DNA from: Ciona intestinalis
Taxonomy: Eukaryota > Chordata > Ascidiacea > Phlebobranchia > Cionidae
Direction: 5' to 3'
NCBI RefSeq assembly: GCF_000224145.3
Contig: NC_020174.2
Location: forward strand, 5,037,117 to 5,101,116
Length of the DNA: 64,000 nucleotides
The notes below the pieces were generated by a model. That model saw only the letters and a program-made list of their open reading frames with translations. It was not told the DNA's origin and did no database searches. Every line of letters starts with the position of its first letter. Within the stretch, counting starts at the first letter, position 1. Shown here piece by piece: positions 48,409 to 60,900 of the stretch. The position numbers were made by a program, and so were the translations under genes.

Positions 48409-51400
48409 TTATGCTTTAGGGACAAATACTCCGTGAACATCCGGTGGGATATTAGCGTCAAAGTGGATTCGGGCGACTTCGGTAAAGCTCTTGGCGTCCA
48501 GCATCAACAAAAATGGGTTTCCGTTTTCATTTACCACAGATGACATAAGGATACCTGGCAAACCATCATTTGTTATAAAAGAATTAGCATTGTCTTACGT
48601 AATAAACGATATATAAACAAACATTGTTTATATAACAAATAAAATTTAAATTTAAAAAAATTGGACAACAACAGATTTTTTACAACATTTAAAAGATTTG
48701 TGGACGACAACCATCTTTCCAGTTCTGTAGTATTGACTTAAAATTTAAAATGGACGGCCGCTACAACGACTCAAAAAGAATAAAGCTTCCGAAATTTCTG
48801 GAGCCGATGGAAATTCCTGCTCCAGAAAAAACGAAGAGGTCTAAAAAGAGGCACAGTTTGACGGCTGACAAAAGCCTGAAACGCAACGATGGCACACCTC
48901 AACAAGTTTACAAGTCAACGGGCAGTCTCCCAAACTGCTGCAGTGAAACCAAATGCCAGTGTGATCCGGGACAGCTGGACGACTGTTTGTCGGAGATGGA
49001 TCGCAGGTTATATTGCCTCGATTACCAGGACCCCTACCAGGTGACCGAAGTCAAAGATTTGCCAGAAAACATAACCGATCATGGGTGCTTGCACATAGAC
49101 GAACATGAAGTTACTGCTGGAGGTATAGCTTGCTTTGGTTGTCGCCATTTTTGCTTTAACAATTACTCAATTCAACTTTCAAAACAATACTTTTTTACAC
49201 AGGTTTCGAGGTAGTGGGCGTACATTATGGTCAGAAGATTGTAGACGAACTTGAAGGACTAAAGAAATCCGGTCAAATTACTAATTTTAGGTAAATGACA
49301 ACTTAATAGGAATGTAACTTTTTATACTGAAACCGAATTTCAATGAATACAGATTGGCCAAAGCTGGCCTATCCTTTGAAGTTCAAAATGAGCCGGTAAT
49401 GGAGGTCCCAGTACGAGTGACACCATTAGCGAAATACATTGTACCATCTTATGGACGAGCTATAAGGAAAGTCACCGCAGAGGAATTGGACATCAAACTA
49501 AAACGAGCAGAAATAAGGCGAAAGGTCTAACTTTGTCGGAAACTATTGTATATAAGTTATAACAATACCTATTTAAGCACCACAAAATCACAAGTAAGAA
49601 TGTTAAATGTATCTTATTTATCATCGCGTGGCGGAAAAACGACATCCGTTATAACACGGGTGTTCTGTTTTATACACCTCGTGCTCGCTTATGACCACGT
49701 ACAGGTAACTATACACTTTCGTTGCGGCAAGCGCCTTTAAGTGTCCTGCCCAAAGATACATACACCCACAGCGGTAGCAGCGTCGAACCTTGAAGCAGTA
49801 ACCTATGGGCAAGGGGCAAGGGCGACTCAAAAACAAGTAACATTTCTTGTTTGGAATTTAGGAAAGAATGGCTGAACGATTAGCACACTGCAAAAATGTT
49901 GTTGGAAAATGGAAGAAGCGAACCGAGCAGGTCCAGAAGATAGACCAGGAACGCTATGAGAACGGTTTGGTGCGAATCGAACAGAGGATGAGCATGGCTA
50001 CTGAACGTAGGAACCAAATGCACGTGAGGAACAATGAACGATGTAGGAAAAGGAATGCAAAGATAGCAGAGTTGCTGGTAGGAGTGTAGTTTCAGTAAAG
50101 TATTCAACAATGTAACATAAAAAAACGCCTTGTGTGGCTTAATATGATTCTGAAGTAAAAGCAAATAAATGCTTTGTCTACAATACTCAAAAAATAAAAA
50201 TAAAATGATTTAAAACGCTGCTTATTTAAGACATTTATAAAACTGCTGTAATGTGTGCTTTTAGGTAAAACGACGAAACACCGAGAAACAGTTGACCGGA
50301 ATCCAGAATCAAAATCCGATCCGTACTTTCGCTGATTGCAACAAGGGCGAGACCGGGTAAGAGAGATCTTCATATTCTATTTTAATACCGGTATATATAA
50401 CCGATGTCAACTATATTCAGGCTATTTCCAAGCTTTAAAAAACTTTCTCCCATAATTTCGGAGGGTGACCAGGCGGGCGATCAACTGAAACACTCGAGGT
50501 CCGCCTCTGAGAGGGAACAACTAGAAACGGGTTGTACTTTGTCGCCACTTTCAGCCGCTGGGGACGGCAGAGAGTAGATTATTTTTCATGCAATTACAAA
50601 TCAGTAATTTGATACTTGTCGGTTACTGGTCGATTTACTTCGTTCAGCGATGACATGATTTTAAACTTTTTCTTTCGTTGTTGTATCTTTTTACGTATTT
50701 ACATTATATTATTGTTCTATTGTTCAGGTTATGCGAATGAAATAAATATTTTTATCGTTATGTTCCAGTATCACCTGTACCGAGCGATCGGCGCTGTTTA
50801 AATGATAATATTTCATGCGCGGCAACGCACTCGCGAACTCCCGAAAATTGCCTAATAAGGAGAAACTTGCTGACTCAAATTGCTCGCGGAAACACATCGG
50901 CGGTGAAGTGTGACGTGGTATGACGTAATCAGCCGGCGGGCTGGCCCGTGTAAACAATTGTAGAACCGGTGCCTTGTCAATACAGCTCGGTTTGGTAAAT
51001 GTAAGCTTACTGTAAAGGAGGTGTATTCAGGTCGCCAGTTTTAACGTTTAAACCGAAGTTATATAAATATGTTGTTATAATGTATGTTACAGGTTTAGTG
51101 TAACAAGTATATATAGATATTTGGTGATCGAAAGACAAAGGAAAGATTTATCATGAATGTAGATCATGAAGTAAAACTGCTGGTGGAAGAAATTAAAAGG
51201 CTTGGCAAACAAAGTAAGTTTTAAAATGTTATAAGTAAATGATGTCACAGCGTAGGTTGATTATTTTCGAGTAAATGTGGTACGTAATTTAGGCTATATT
51301 TTAATGTATGATTAGGCTATATTACAATACTGACTTGAACTATGCACATTACTGTATGGTACTTAACTCAGCATGTAAGTAGTGCTCTGAGTAGCCGACA

Positions 51401-54400
51401 CTCCTAAACCTATATATATTACTGTGGGGTAAGATGGGACACGTTTAGCACGTAAGATTGAAATAATCTTAATCGTGTTATCAATTAACAACGGTCTATG
51501 GGAGTCGTGAAGATATGGTTTTATAATTCTTTGAATGTTCTTTGTTTACTACCAAATGGGACGGGAAAATAGAATAAAAATTGGCCCCATCTCACTCCAC
51601 AGTGCTATACCATATTGAATAATTATGTTGAGTGCTGTACACATTTTATAATTTTAGATGCTGACGGTCAATTTGTTGTCACATTTGGCGTTCTGTTCTC
51701 GGACGACAGATGCGCCAATATATTTGAAGCGCTCGTTGGGACATTGAGGGCGGCTAAACGTAAGAAGATAGTGACGTACACTGGCGAACTTTTACTACAA
51801 GGCGTACATGATAATGTGGAAGTTATTTTGCTCAAAGATGAATAATTGATCAAGGGCTATATATGGAGATTTAAAGCTAGACCCACACATTAGTGAGGCT
51901 GCAATAAGGATTATTATTTTCCCGTTAGTTTTCTGCAAACTGCGATCGTTTTTTTTCAATTAATTTACGTAAATTTTTTTTGAAATATTTTTTTAACTTT
52001 GTAACTCTGGAAATGTTACAAATCATCTTCCAACTAGAGCAGTATTATGTGAATATAATCTGTACTCAATATAACCATTATTGACAATTGTACTGCATTC
52101 CACGTTTGCTTTTTGAAACATTAAACTTGTTTGTATTTCTCCGAAATGTTTGTGTGAAACTCGTTAATGGTATTGTTCTTGAGAAACTGCCCGCGGTTTA
52201 ACTATTTCGGAGACTTTGGCAATTACGCGTAGTGAGTTTGGCGACAATAAATGTAAACGTTACTATGAGATATAACACTCTTGTCTAGCCATTAGCCAGC
52301 CAAGTTTTCATTAAATCGTAAAACTATCAACGCTTTATAACCTGGGAAGTAAATTGAGTGCAAACAGATATATTTTGACACCAAAAAACACGCAGTGAAC
52401 GAGTTCCTCATATTAAAATAAAAGTAAACTAACCTTCGTCTTCCTGTGTTGCTCCGGGTTTCGCTACGAAGACAGGTTGAGACGCCCAACAACCTTTCTC
52501 CTGCCAAGTTTGCACTCTCTGCTTTGTTTCCACGTCAATCTTTGTCAACTGGAAAGCAAAACGTTGTTGTATTTCGATCATGGTTGCTTTTTAACATTAC
52601 AAAAAAGAGAAAAAAAAAAACTAACAATGTTACAGACTTGGCAACTTTAAGCGGGCACGGAGTTTGCCGAATAGAACTAACATGTTATAAAGGGTATAAA
52701 TATACATCCATTCGTTTATTTTTAGCACAAGCCTATACCCCAACATAGTCTATAGACTTACCATTTCTCCTGGTGGGAGTTTTAATCCACCGGGGCTGTA
52801 GAAATACTTGTACTTCTTGCCAATGTATTTATTGTTGATAACAGCACACTCGGTTCCCACACTCAGCATCTCGCTTGTACAGAAGATGTTATTGCCCTGG
52901 AACTCGGCTGTACATGAGGTGTTTGCCACCGAGACGAGATTCCCTGTCGTTTTCTATACGATAAACAACATGGGTTATACAATGCTTTAGAAACGATGTG
53001 AAACTTACTTACCTATTTATGTTATTTATACTGATAAAACTTACGTTACACAACTACAGCGCAACAGTATTACTTTCTGTGTATAGTTACTTCCATATCT
53101 CCTCCCACCATATAATATACTTACGGAATCATTAGCCAATGGAAGAACAATCCTCATCGCTTTAACAGCTTGTTCATCGCTGTCAAATAACTTGGAGAAC
53201 TCTTGCGGAGTCTTTTCCAAATTGGACATCGTGAACTTGTCGTAGAAGCTGTTTTTCTTGTAACAGCTGAGGTCCAATACCACATGGTCCCCATCATCGT
53301 ATGCATTCACATGATGATACACGATAAGCGGGTCACATAAGAAGGTGATTGGATGTTGCTTGCCGGTCTCCTTGTTCACCAAATAAATGCGAGTCTGGAA
53401 TTGCAAATAATAATCGTATAAGTGCATTTAACGACGGGAAAGCTTAGTTGCAGATTTTTTCATCGACTGCTATTAAACAGATGAGTTTCTATTTCCCACT
53501 GTTTTCACATTACCTTGGTATCTTCTAACACTTCAATGCAATCACTGTAGCACATGTGGCGCAAGTGTGCGACCGCCATTTTGGGAATATCAATTTTGAG
53601 CGGCATTTCAACGAAGACGGCATATTTCTCTGACATAGCAAAGCTATGATGATATGATGGGCTGACTCTCCATGACGAATCGATGCTACAAATAGATTCC
53701 GATTGCGATAGAATTGTTTCCAACGGAGTTCCTACGTTTGTAACAATAGAGTTAAAATACAGAACAATAATCTATAAACGCCGGAATTGTGTCTTTTCTA
53801 AATCAGTTCCTAAAATAACTAGCATTTTATTTATCTCCATAAGTAACTGCGGTCGGCTTATTTAAAACAGCGAAGAGATGGAAATTACCAACAAAAACGA
53901 CAGTCGTTAAACATGCTTTAATCACCAGTTGATTTTTAAAGTTCAAGAACTAATATTTAGTATGGTGGGAGAAGACGGGATATCTTTAGCACATAATATA
54001 CCAGTATCCCGATCGTGTTGTTCACAATTAACAACGGTTAATGGAAGTCGTGAGGATATGGTTTTACGATTCTTTGAATGTTTTTTTTTTACTCCCAAAT
54101 GGGATGAGAAAATAGAATGAATTGTGGCCCATCTTCCCCAACCTTATACTATATAATCAGCTTAGTTTAACTCACCCGGTGCAGCTGCAGTGAACTTGAG
54201 CAAGTTGTATTTGGTTCTTCCCATGTTAAATATGGAGCTGGAGAAAGTGTAGACGTTGCCCTCACCATCCACAAGGGGATGAGATGACATTATGTTGATA
54301 GGAAGGTGTTTCGCAAGATCAACCTGAAAATCGAGTTTGAGTAGTGACGCAGTCGATAAAAAAGGGGTCACAATTGTTGTGAAATAAATTTAAAAAAAAA

Positions 54401-55984
54401 TAAAATTATAAAAAAAAATATTTTTTTGGCTGCGCCAGCACTGGTTTTGTGTATGGTGGATGACGTAGTATATATAGGTTTGGGTAAGATGGATACCGTT
54501 AGCACAAACATAGGCTATATAAACAGAACTAAAATTTACTGTTTCCTTAATTGGTTGAAATTGCGATCGTTTTTTGTAAAGTTATTATATCGTAAAGTTA
54601 TTTTAATGGGTGGATGTTTTGGCTAACAATGACATAATAGAGTGTTAACAACACTGTGTGGGAGTCGCAAGCGGAAACGGTTTTATAATTCTTGGTTTTT
54701 GTTTACTTCCATAAATGGGACGAGAAAGTAGAACTGTTTCTACTGGTGTATACAAGTTATACCTTGTCCTTTGTATCAAGGGTCACCGGATCGATCTGAC
54801 GAATGAAGTTGCTTTCAGTGATGGCGAACAGATGATCACCGAGATTCATGAAGTTAATGAGACAATTATCGGTGAATTCTGGCATTGTTAACGCACTCTT
54901 TACTCTGTGAACATAACTTCCATTTATATTTGTAGCTTACTATGGAGGTATTAGGCGCGCTAAGCACTTCGACGTTATAACATATACTATAGTATAGGGT
55001 GGGGGAGGATCGGACACCTTTTTATTCTATACCTTTCGAATATTATATGCGGAAGGTTTCCCATTTCACCCCACAGTACAATACGCCACAAGCTTAGTAA
55101 TAATAATTAAAACAAACCTTCCAAGAAATCCTTCAGAGTGAGTAGTAGTTCCAAATTCGGCCACCACGACCCTCCCTGCAGCTGTGTTCTTCTGCAAACT
55201 CTCGCCGTCAACCAGTCTGCTCATGTAACTGACCTTACCATCTTCAATGCAGAACCTGTGTGTTGGTTTTAATATTAAAATAGGTTGAGGTAAGATATGA
55301 CATGTTTTTATTCTATCTGTCGTTTTAATTGGTGGTAAACAAAAAACACCTGAACACTTAAATAACCGTATAGTCTCACGACTCTTTTTAACGCGGTGTT
55401 GTTAATTGTTTAGGTATAATACGGGACATATAAATGTGTTAACAACACACATTTTACCCAACAATACTACACTTGAAAAAAGTCTGCGGTTTTAGCAAGA
55501 GACTCTATAAACATGTATCTAATCCAATAAAACTTACTTTCTTGCAAGCGCCATGCCATCGAACCAATGCTTCACGCTCTCCTCTCGGAAATGGACAACT
55601 CCCGGTCCGTTACGGTACCAGCTACCATTCAGCCAACTTGGAACCTCACCTGGAACGTATAAATAATTGTTAATTATCCTCGCGTGACGGGGCAACTACA
55701 GTCGTAATAACCAGGGTAATTTGTTTCATACATCTTGTATGCCCGTGTATATGTTGGTAGCAGCATCGCCCCTCGAATCCATTAATTAGGGCTAGAGGCA
55801 GCAGGCGTATACTTGGCTACAGCGCAGATAAAATATATGCGATTACTTTTCAGGTAAACAGACCGACCATATAACGAAATGATAACACACCTTGAACTTT
55901 TCCTTGTACCGCCTCTGCGTATTCGATGTTTTTGGTTGTAGCAAGCGCAGTCAAGTGAGAGAATGCAGAAACTGGGAAATCCAT
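48409..55984 (-). CDS. BCO1: Carotenoid oxygenase, BCO1-like (BCO1/RPE65 family)
   Basis: Ten exons: 55984-55891, 55649-55538, 55255-55118, 54904-54763, 54323-54176, 53731-53514, 53394-53125, 52953-52762, 52548-52434 and 48554-48409, totalling 1575 bases or 524 residues, the usual family length. BCO1 cleaves beta-carotene to two retinal molecules using non-haem iron in the cytosol. The four iron-ligand histidines lie in their expected contexts: SSHP (about 177), YHHSF (about 240), VYHHVNAY (about 312) and DVHGVF (about 517), against 180, 241, 313 and 527 in RPE65. Early motifs WLNGSWYRNGPG and HWFDG are also present. The segments FTDNCLINFM and LLMLDAKSFTEVAR match remembered BCO1 better than RPE65. 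The RPE65 palmitoylated cysteine region was not checked. The 3.9-kb last intron holds two opposite-strand genes. An orthology tree is needed to separate BCO1 from BCO2 and RPE65. Confidence 0.92.
48750..50089 (+). CDS. Stathmin-like coiled-coil protein
   Basis: Four exons: 48750-49122, 49203-49290, 49353-49524 and 49862-50089, giving 286 residues. The N-terminal 120 residues are basic then cysteine-rich (CCSETKCQCD). The C-terminal third is a charged helix starting EELDIKLKRAEIRRKERMAE and continuing with Arg/Lys/Glu heptads, resembling the tubulin-binding helix of stathmins (EELQKRLEAAEERRK in human stathmin). A preceding LSFEVQNE recalls the stathmin segment before that helix. If so, it may bind tubulin and affect microtubule dynamics; STMND1 is a possible counterpart. 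AATAAA at about 50163 fits a 3' end. The gene is nested, on the opposite strand, in the last BCO1 intron. The exon model is good; the family is moderately sure. Confidence 0.7.
49624..49830 (-). mobile_element. SINE copy, reverse orientation
   Basis: AACGACATCCGTTATAACAC and GTGTTCTGTTTTATACACC are the reverse complement of the SINE tail, and a B-box-like CGTCGAACCTTG follows near 49785. It sits in the intron before the last exon of the stathmin-like gene. Confidence 0.65.
51153..51845 (+). CDS. ABRACL: ABRACL, costars-domain protein
   Basis: Two exons, 51153-51213 and 51658-51845, encode 82 residues (human ABRACL has 81). The sequence starts MNVDHEVKLLVEEIKRLG and contains FGVLF, FEALVGTL and KIVTYTGELLLQG. 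It is the costars fold, almost residue for residue the vertebrate protein. Costars proteins associate with actin regulation and cell motility. The intron carries a full MITE. It lies within the last BCO1 intron on the opposite strand, about 1.1 kb after the stathmin-like gene. Identification is certain. Confidence 0.97.
51418..51608 (+). mobile_element. MITE, family A, full length, well preserved
   Basis: Terminus ACTGTGGGGTAAGATGGGAC, core ACGGTCTATGGGAGTCGTGA and GTTTACTACCAAATGGGAC, end CCCATCTCACTCCACAGTG. The ends form an imperfect inverted repeat of roughly 20 bp. It lies in the only ABRACL intron. Confidence 0.85.
53956..54156 (+). mobile_element. MITE, family A, full length
   Basis: Terminus AGTATGGTGGGAGAAGACGG, core AGCACATAATATACCAGTAT and TCGTGAGGATATGGTTTTA, end GCCCATCTTCCCCAACC. 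It lies in a BCO1 intron. Confidence 0.8.
54468..54742 (+). mobile_element. MITE, family A, interrupted copy
   Basis: TTGGGTAAGATGGATACCGT opens the element, an unrelated AT-rich stretch of about 100 bases intervenes, and family A resumes with GGGAGTCGCAAGCGGAAAC and ATGGGACGAGAAAGTAGAA. The ATGGATACCGTTAGCA start is shared with copies at about 21776 and 44240, marking a subfamily. It lies in a BCO1 intron. Confidence 0.6.
54988..55087 (-). mobile_element. MITE, family A, internally deleted
   Basis: Both ends are present (AGGGTGGGGGAGGATCGGAC and TCCCATTTCACCCCACAG) but the middle is nearly absent, leaving about 100 bases. It lies in a BCO1 intron. Confidence 0.65.
55282..55472 (-). mobile_element. 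MITE, family A, degenerate
   Basis: AGGTTGAGGTAAGATATGAC, ATTGGTGGTAAACAAAAA and TGTTGTTAATTGTTTAGGTA in the reverse segment order, ending TTTTACCCAACAATAC. It lies in a BCO1 intron. Confidence 0.65.
55670..55865 (-). mobile_element. SINE copy, reverse orientation
   Basis: Contains CGCGTGACGGGGCAACTACA, AGTCGTAATAACC and TTTGTTTCATACATC (reverse of the tail), and a B-box-like CCTCGAATCC near 55775. It lies in the first BCO1 intron. Confidence 0.65.
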
Positions 55985-56069
55985 TACTATGGGACTTGTT
56001 GTTTTAAAACGTTAAAAATGCCTATTCAGCAAAATCTGAACCTATAGGATGTTAAACTAGGAATATATA

Positions 56070-56268
56070 GAAGTCTGGGAGGAGATGGGACACTTTTTTG
56101 TTCTATTTTTACGCCCCATTTGGTAGTGAATAAAGAACATCCGAAGAATTTTAAAACTGTATCCTCACACCCACATAGACAGTTCTTAATTGTTTAAAAC
56201 AAGATCAGAATAGTTGAATATCGTGTGGTAAAAGGTGTCCAATCTTTCTCCATCCTACTATATCAAAG
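56070..56268 (-). mobile_element. MITE, family A, full length
   Basis: GTCTGGGAGGAGATGGGACA, CCCATTTGGTAGTGAATAAA, AATTGTTTAAAACAAGATCA and a closing AAAGGTGTCCAATCTTTCTC, in the reverse segment order. Intergenic, just upstream of BCO1. Confidence 0.8.
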
Positions 56269-56775
56269 CTGTATGAATTATTCTAGTTATTCTATTTCTG
56301 TTATTCTATGTTTCCAACTCAAGAAAATCGACAACAAACGCTAAAACAGACACGTCGACTGGTTTTAAACAATCACTGTAGAAACCTCAGTTATTGGTTG
56401 GTTTATACATCAATTTACCTTCTTTCTCGTTTTACAATCCGCTTACAGATTTATACATATTGAAAATCTGGCGATCTGTTCTCTTTTCTTTTACTGTCGA
56501 CTATAATCGTTTTCATATTCAACACTGAAGATCGGATTTGAACGACTTGTGTTCACGTTAGTGATTGTGTGATCGCATTTGGTTATCGACCTCATTCTAC
56601 AATCAGCGGGAGACGTTTTTGCCGCAATCTCATTGATCAGCTCGCCCCGGAATTTAGATTTAGAGATCGAAATTTTAATTAGAAAACCTGCGTTGGGCGG
56701 ATTATACAACGTCCTTAGCGCGATCTAAAGAGGACGATTATGCTGCTACATTGCACTTGATTATTTATCAATATA

Positions 56776-56900
56776 TCTAGTAAGTTGGGGGGAAAAGGAA
56801 TATCTTTTTATTCTATTTTCTCGCCCTATTTGGTAATAAACAAAGAACAGTAAAAGTTATAAAACAATATTCTCACGAGTCTCCTATACCATTGCTAACT
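56776..56900 (-). mobile_element. MITE, family A, partial
   Basis: TTATTCTATTTTCTCGCCC, ATTTGGTAATAAACAAAGAA and CACGAGTCTCCTATACCATT match family A in reverse order. The far terminus is missing. Confidence 0.65.
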
Positions 56901-57920
56901 GATTGTGAATAAACATAAACAAATTTGGCTGGCATAGTTACATCTTTGTCATGTAGTATATTTATAAGCTTTTCAATGTAGTGCCTATACGTAACTATAA
57001 CACTGGAATGTGGTGCAAGTTAAGGTTTGGAATTTGGCATTTACTACGACCGATAGACACAGTGGAGACTGAAATAAACTAACTGTAATAAATTCCGCGA
57101 ATTTGACCCTTATCAGGCGCTCATAGAGTTGAACGATTCCCATGTAAAGAAATACAGTTGAGATCTGAAGCTACGAAACCTAACAGACAAAAATCAAATA
57201 AAATATATTTTATTATATATACCATTGAATGGAGTATATTTTTGTCTGTTATGTTTTCGTAGCAACATATCCTTATGGTATCTTAATACATCTTAATGAA
57301 TGAGAAACTTTCCTCTTTATTACTTTTTTTTCGCAAACAGCACTTGCAAAACGACGAGACATTGCAAACGTTTTGTGGATTTGAAGAAATATAATGTTTG
57401 CAGCTTGCGAGATATATCACAGTGAACGAAACACGGCAACGAAATTGTTGAGGACAAAATAACTCGAAACCAAACAAGCTATTTAGCAGCAGGCATGCTG
57501 AGATAAGCTATGATTATTGTAGCTTATGCAGAATAAGTTAATGCAATAATTCAGTTTTTGTCTTAAGTTTGTATTATTATAGGAAATGAAAATTAACGAG
57601 GACTGACGAGTGTGTCCTTGTTTTTTTTCTATCACACTTAAGTATACTAGAGTGTATGCAAGTAAGACATATGCTGATGGCATAGCATGGCAAGGTCAGT
57701 ACATAAGAAGGTTGTACATACGTTTATACCACTTAAGCCATGCAGTAGGAGATTAATGTTCGTTGCCACCAGCTGTTATTTTACCTTTGAAACAATGCAT
57801 AGACATGAGAAATCACAGTGAACATTCAAGCAATGTGGAAATTGCACATAGTGGAAGATGCAGTAAATATGATTATCCTTATGGGACAACAAGTTAATGC
57901 GTATGTATTTATAGTACGCG

Positions 57921-60900
57921 TCATTCGGCAGCTATAGCCGTGACTTTAGCGAGTAATTGTTGCGTTGCTGAGTCTGGTGTCTGGACTGAGAAGTGTGCTG
58001 TGACGTCACCATCTACGTCATTGGAAGTTTGACATAACACGCCAAGTCTTTCAAGTAAACTGAAAGCTCCTGAACAGGAAAATAAATTTTCGCTCGACTC
58101 CTGCGTACCAGTGATCGAGGCAAGCCACGTACGAACCGCTGACGTCACTTCCTGCTGCGTCACAGATGTTTCTAAGAAGACAAAAATCGAACATAATTAT
58201 TTTCCATACATTAGATATTGACCATATGTTTTGTACGGTGTTTTTTTCTTCACATTTATTTCTCTTAGTTTTTTTACTCTCAGTAACAACTCGAGTGGTT
58301 TGAAAAAAACGTCGTATATTTCCGCTTCGTCTGCCACGTTTTTTTGCAGACGAATCGTCGGAAATACATTACGTTTTTTATACCAGATTAGCCATTAAAA
58401 GATTATTTACATTATGCCTGGTAGCAAAATTCATTTACTTGTTTGGGTTAGTTTCAACGCTATGCCATACACTATGAGCGCTTCTTTCAACGATCGTTCA
58501 TGCCCTTTGTTTATCGCGTCCATCACGAGACCTCGGTTGTTTGATGTACTCTTGTAATACAACATCTTCTTCCATGCAAGAATGTACTTGTTACGCTGTG
58601 ACTTGTACATTGCGTATGACCTGATAGAAATGAGAGCAAGTTATAATGATGCTGTGTTTAAATTGTGACAGGACAGGCATAACCCACAGTTTACTATGAC
58701 CTGGTTCAGTAATTAGTTATACAACAACTGTGTGTATTAAATCAACACACCAGGTGCTTACATTGGATTGCAAAACGCAAAGCCTATTTGGTATGCTTGG
58801 CAGAGGCAGTTCACCAAACCATCACTTGTGGTCATGGGCTCTTACGCAACATGATAACCTGTAAGCTGGCACAAGGTGTATGAAACAGAACACCTGTGTT
58901 ATAACGACTGTCCGACCAAGGCGACTATGCAAGAATAAAGCATGTTACATAAACATTCAGTGTATTTTTCGTACCTGTATGTAATGAAGCCAATAAAGCA
59001 AGACAACATCCAAACCAAACCAAGCTTTAAATCAGTCAGCACCGTCATCCCAACATTGAAGAATGCAATCATGGCTGTTGTAGTGAGAGAAAAGTTGATG
59101 AACCAACGGCGACCACGAGGTATTTGAACTCTGTTGGGAATCAAGTATGTTAATAAGCACATCTGGTAAAGTAACAGTGTATATTCTTTATGGGTGAAGT
59201 CATAGGCGCCAAACCTTTTAAAATGTAGGGGGGGAGGGGGGGGGGGGAGGGATAGTTATACATGCAAATCCTCTCTATTAATATACGTTTTAATGTTTTG
59301 TTGGTATCCTTTAACATAAATATTACTTTGCCTCCGGTAGAAGAGTTTCAAAATGATCCACAGGAACATCTTTGAAACCTTTCAGGATCATGTTCTTTGA
59401 GTTTCTGTTGCGTGCAGCTACCACAACTCTCTCGTGGACTGTTCTGAATAAATATGTTTAAAACATTATATTATCCTCCATAAGGTAGGATGACACCATT
59501 AGCACATAATATTCAAATATCCTTTCTGTTTAAACAATTAACAACAGTCCATGGGTCAATATATTTACTTTATATTACTTGGAACTGATCGGTCAAATAA
59601 TGTTGGGTCAACTAACTTATAGATTGATGGTCTAGTGGCGGGCAGCGTAAAGTTTAACCAAACAATCTTTATAGTAATCTAATGTAGTAGCATTTAATTT
59701 TTACAACAACTAAAATATGCTTGCCTTGTTTTCACATTATCATCACTAAACATTGCCTTCCATAAGTATTCAGAATCACTTGTTTGTTCCAAAATCTTAT
59801 TTCTACCATAGATCCAAAAGCGAGCAAATTCATAATCTTCAAAGTTGACAGACAGCTGGAAAGTGGTCATAATTGTCACATGTGGCTTACGTTAATTTAT
59901 TCTTAAAATAACCATTGTTTAAAATCAGTATGATAACCAATCGTGCTTTTTTATGTGGATGAGGTTTTGTAGCAGGGCACGCGATAGGTCCTGGGATTTA
60001 GACCAGGATTGGCCCACTATAATGGACAAATGATAACCAATCAGTACTACAATATGTAGTCTACACCTGATGAAAAAATACCAGTTTTTCTATAACTACA
60101 CTATAACATGAGTGTACAAGTAAAAACTAGAGCGAAAAAATGTTATCTTTAACATAAATTAAGTTGATAATCTTTTAACGGTTTATTTGGTATGCAATAA
60201 CAGTGATTTTCGTACATTTCAGATGAGTCATTGAAAGAATATGTACCTTATGCCTGGTAGTGGAAGTAACAGAAGAAATTAAGTTAATATAACCATAAAC
60301 CTTACTTCAATGTTCCCGTACTTATGTTGTTTCTTCAAACACTCAATGATAATATCTTGATGCACTTCATGGTAACCTGCTCGCTTAAGAGTGAATGCAA
60401 ACTGTGTCATAAAGGATAACTCTTCTAATGAATGCTCGTGTTGTACTGTGAAAGAACTAATCTCAGGGACTTCTGATCTGTCTGGATCAATGTTTGCGAA
60501 CCGATGCATCAGGGTTTTTGCTCCCTTATGGTGGCGAAGAAGGAGATAAGTTTCCAAAACATGAGAAGCGGTGATGAAGTGATGGGGCCATGATTTGACA
60601 CCAGGTTCTGTAAAAAAACTCTGTATAAGGAATTGATGCAGGTGAACGAAACTTTTGTCCAGTGTCTTTGCTCAGTGTTATAGACGCTTGCATCCTAACT
60701 GAACGTTACCGTGTTTAAGGGAGTTTTTAATAACACAAAGCTTTATTTGTACAAGATTAGGGTCCTGCAGCATTACTTGCCATTGAACACGAGATTTAGG
60801 CCGAAAATAGCTGGTGATATAACAAATTAGCTGCAAAACCACCAACACACCTGACTTTGTAGCATAATCTGGTGAATTAACATAATGATTGCAGAGTTCC

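Larger units (their letters stand above)
55985..57920. other. Intergenic region upstream of BCO1 and downstream of TMEM143
   Basis: Contains two MITE copies (56070-56268 and 56776-56900). The rest is AT-rich, without exon chains or RNA genes that I can recognise. Because BCO1 starts at 55984 on the minus strand, the part from 55985 to about 56500 is its likely promoter side. Confidence 0.5.

Noticed and set aside
48409..55984. RPE65 as the identity of the carotenoid oxygenase
   Set aside because: Local segments such as FTDNCLIN and LDAKSFTE fit BCO1 better. I keep BCO1-like but no tree was made.
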